Assembly: GCA_963575745.1 (NCBI GenBank)
Contig: CAUYUJ010018734.1
Coordinates: forward strand, 1-64,000
DNA length: 64,000 bases
Reading direction: 5' to 3'
Origin: Prorocentrum cordatum
Taxonomy: Eukaryota > Sar > Dinophyceae > Prorocentrales > Prorocentraceae
Position 1 is the stretch's first letter, and the number at the start of each line of letters is the position of its first letter. A program made the translations under genes and the position numbers. The notes under the pieces were generated by a model. The model saw only the letters and a list, made by a program, of their open reading frames with translations. It was not told the DNA's origin and searched no databases. Shown piece by piece: positions 62,102 to 64,000 of the stretch.

Positions 62102-62638
62102 ATGCCAAATCAACTGTATCCTTGTGTCCTGTCCATCCCGACCTATGCAGCCGCATGTCCGTTCATGTTCTGGGGCCACGTTGCCGTCGGAAGAGTCGTG
62201 TGTCCTCTCGGGTATCCTGTCCAATCATGTCCGATTATAACGGGCCCTAGTGGCCGAAATCCAGGAAGAACTCCTGAATCAGCAACCACGTTTTTGTCGC
62301 AGCCGCCTATGTCCAAGCGGCGTTGCTGGGCGGACGCGCTACTGCGCCCCCGCCAACTCCTGCACTGCCTCCTCACTGGCCCGTCTCTGGCGGGATCCGT
62401 ACCCCCATCCTGCCTACGGAGGTTTCAGCTGGCAGCACTGCCCATCACAAGAGCTCGCCCAGCGCCATTCCTGCTGCATTTTGTCGCCGGGCCGCCGCCC
62501 CCCCCGGTCCCGCTGTACTGGGACATCGTACCTCCTGTCGTTGCACTTGCTCCTCGCGCACTGCAGCCCCTGCCCCAGCCCCTGGGTGTGGCCGCGACGC
62601 CGCCCTCTGTTGCTCTTGCTGATAAGGCCGCTGTCTGA
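62102..62638 (+). CDS. Weak candidate frame, 178 aa
   Basis: ATG at 62102 to a stop at 62636, Pro/Ala/Leu-rich, without a signal peptide or domain I recognise. A second frame over 62250-62720 is open as well, so coding is doubtful. It lies just upstream of the spliced-leader retrogene, so it could also be 5'-flanking DNA. Confidence 0.15.
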   Translation: MPNQLYPCVLSIPTYAAACPFMFWGHVAVGRVVCPLGYPVQSCPIITGPSGRNPGRTPESATTFLSQPPMSKRRCWADALLRPRQLLHCLLTGPSLAGSVPPSCLRRFQLAALPITRARPAPFLLHFVAGPPPPPVPLYWDIVPPVVALAPRALQPLPQPLGVAATPPSVALADKAAV

Positions 62639-62890
62639 AGGACTCTTGGGGGTGGGGGAGCAAGGGGCAAAAAATAACGGAGGGCCCCGCAGGGGCCTTC
62701 CGTTGCTCCTTGCCAGGTAGAACGCACACCTGAAGAGATCCCCATAGGTCCCAAATTGTTTTCCTGGGAGGAGAAGGAGGAGGCCGAGGCCCCCCCAAGG
62801 AAGCCCCAGGAAGCTGTCGTGAGGCCCCAGAGGGACCTTTCGAGGAGGAGCCTCCGCGCAAAAGCACATCAACAAGGATGACGGGGGAGT

Positions 62891-62923
62891 TCCGTAGCCA
62901 TGTTGGCTCAAGTTTGGATCAAG
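62891..62923 (+). other. Relict dinoflagellate spliced leader plus truncated second copy
   Basis: 62891-62912 matches the 22-nt dinoflagellate spliced leader except G for T at position 12 (CCGTAGCCATGTTGG). It is directly followed by TTTGGATCAAG (62913-62923), the last 11 leader bases with one change. An AG immediately precedes the first copy, so it can still serve as a trans-splice acceptor. Tandem leader relics are established evidence of recycled mRNAs in dinoflagellates. Confidence 0.9.
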
Positions 62924-62977
62924 AAGCGTGCTGTGGGCGTTCAAGAGTCGTGACGCTTGTGCGTTGCATTGCAAGAT

Positions 62978-64000
62978 ATGCTCTCTTCTGGAGGCATCAC
63001 GGTGCTGGTTGTGTTTCTAATCCGCCCTTGTAGCTCGCAAGGGGGACCTTGCCATGCAAACTGCGGCACAGGATCGTGGCCATCTTTCAACACCGATTGC
63101 AGTATTGAGTGCACCGCCAACCCCTACTGCATGTTTTGCCCTGAGTGCTTTACTACGACCAGTGAGACTACTAGCACGACCCGGTCCTCCACCACTGTGA
63201 CTTCCACCACTGTGACGTCCACCACTGTGACCATGTCGAGTACAAGCACTGCTACCACCATGTCGAGTACCAGCACGGCTACCACCATGTCGAGTACCCG
63301 CACTGCTACCACCATGTCGAGTACCAGCACGGCTACCACCATGTCGAGTACCAGCACTGCTACCACCATGTCGAGTACCAGCACTGCTACCTCCATGTCG
63401 AGTACCAGCACTGCTACCTCCATGTCGAGTACCAGCACCAGGCTACCACCATGTCGAGTACCAGCACTGCTACCACCATGTCGAGTACCAGCACGGCTAC
63501 CACCATGTCGAGTACCAGCACTGCTACCACCATGTCGAGTACCAGCACTGCTACCTCCATGTCGAGTACCAGCACTGCTACCTCCATGTCAAGTACCAGC
63601 ACCACCACCATGTCGAGTACCAGCACTGCTACCACCATGTCGAGTACCAGCACTACTACCACCATGTCGAGTACCAGCACTGCTACCTCCATGTCGAGTA
63701 CCAGCACTGCTACCTCCATGTCGAGTACCAGCACCACCACCATGTCGAGTACCAGCACTGCTACCTCCATGTCGAGTACCAGCACCACCACCATGTCGAG
63801 TACCAGCACTGCTACCACGATGTCGAGTACCAGCACCACCACCATGTCGAGTACCAGCACTGCTACCACCATGTCGAGTACCAGCACCACCACTACGTCG
63901 AGTACCAGCACTGCCACCACCATCACGGCCACAACCGCTACCACAAACATTGTCATCACCGGCGCTCATACGACTACCACGGACACTACCACAAGCACTA
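62978..64000 (+). CDS. Retrogene for a secreted Cys-rich, Ser/Thr-repeat protein (partial)
   Basis: The ATG at 62978 lies 54 bases after the spliced-leader relics. Residues 1-21 form a signal peptide (GITVLVVFLI core). Residues 22-57 are Cys-rich (C25, C29, C41, C45, C51, C54, C57), perhaps a small disulphide module. From residue 58 the chain is Ser/Thr-rich, and from 63233 it consists of 9-residue repeats MSSTSTATT (27 bp), with 8-residue variants (24 bp), continuing to the window edge where the repeats decay into TTITATTATTN. Such a region would be heavily O-glycosylated and suits a cell-surface or mucilage protein. One unit (63422-63450) is 29 bp because of an extra CA at 63439-63440. This shifts the frame, yet the Thr-rich frame is clearly the coding one on both sides. 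The 3' end is outside the window. Confidence 0.75.
   Translation, partial: MLSSGGITVLVVFLIRPCSSQGGPCHANCGTGSWPSFNTDCSIECTANPYCMFCPECFTTTSETTSTTRSSTTVTSTTVTSTTVTMSSTSTATTMSSTSTATTMSSTRTATTMSSTSTATTMSSTSTATTMSSTSTATSMSSTSTATSMSSTSTRLPPCRVPALLPPCRVPARLPPCRVPALLPPCRVPALLPPCRVPALLPPCQVPAPPPCRVPALLPPCRVPALLPPCRVPALLPPCRVPALLPPCRVPAPPPCRVPALLPPCRVPAPPPCRVPALLPRCRVPAPPPCRVPALLPPCRVPAPPLRRVPALPPPSRPQPLPQTLSSPALIRLPRTLPQAL
63233..63915 (+). repeat. 27-bp coding minisatellite
   Basis: About 26 units starting ATGTCGAGTACCAGCAC at 63233, 63260, 63287 and so on. Most are 27 bp, some 24 bp (for example 63586) and one 29 bp (63422). Frame is preserved apart from the 29-bp unit. Confidence 0.95.

Noticed and set aside
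63124-63969. Val/Leu-rich minus-strand frames opposite the Ser/Thr gene
   Set aside because: They are antisense shadows of the 27-bp coding repeat. The plus strand has the signal peptide, Cys module and spliced-leader relics.

Overview
This is nuclear DNA from a dinoflagellate. I cannot name the genus. The strongest evidence is a near-exact, genome-encoded dinoflagellate spliced-leader sequence at 62891-62912, followed by a truncated second copy. This is the mark of an mRNA that was trans-spliced, reverse-transcribed and reinserted. The rest fits: few recognisable genes, long microsatellites, many small inverted-repeat elements, a U6 snRNA core, an HSP90 retropseudogene and a Copia-type LTR retrotransposon with a giant polyprotein. 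Nothing looks prokaryotic. Most long open frames are artefacts of (AGG)n/(CCT)n tracts, GC-rich DNA or tandem repeats whose length is a multiple of three.

Layout. 1-5.4 kb: diverged 1-1.5 kb higher-order repeats with poly(A) and (CGT)n tracts. 5.9-16 kb: short exon-like islands resembling pieces of a cyclic-nucleotide-binding domain, set among microsatellites, plus an HSP90 pseudogene (10116-10993). 16.5-25 kb: a 72-bp tandem repeat and (GAT)n, (AGG)n and (CCT)n blocks. 25-28 kb: a 125-bp inverted-repeat element, a (TG)-rich tract and a possible secreted-protein reading frame (26706-27107). 28.3-31.8 kb: a foldback-like element whose arms are oppositely oriented arrays of one 90-bp satellite, inserted inside an older GC-rich inverted-repeat element. 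32-40 kb: several MITE-like palindromes, the U6 core (34356-34437) and a minus-strand zinc-finger-like frame (39155-39787). 40-46 kb: microsatellites and a 101-bp tandem repeat. 46969-56592: a complete Copia-type element with 211-bp LTRs differing at one base. 57-62 kb: microsatellites, a half-copy of the foldback arm and further MITE copies. 62.9-64 kb: a spliced-leader-tagged retrogene for a secreted Cys-rich, Ser/Thr-repeat protein that runs off the window.

Working parts. The Copia element retains LTRs, primer site, polypurine tract, gag zinc knuckle, protease, integrase, reverse transcriptase and RNase H, so it may be recently active. Two features are unusual. A segment between protease and integrase carries a PPC..FS motif reminiscent of cytosine-methyltransferase motif IV. 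Also, about 0.8 kb of the polyprotein looks genuinely coding in the +1 frame (49828-50649) while frame 0 stays open but low-complexity. The repeats allow a relative chronology: the GC-rich element came first, the foldback element entered it later, and the Copia insertion (LTRs almost identical) is among the youngest events.
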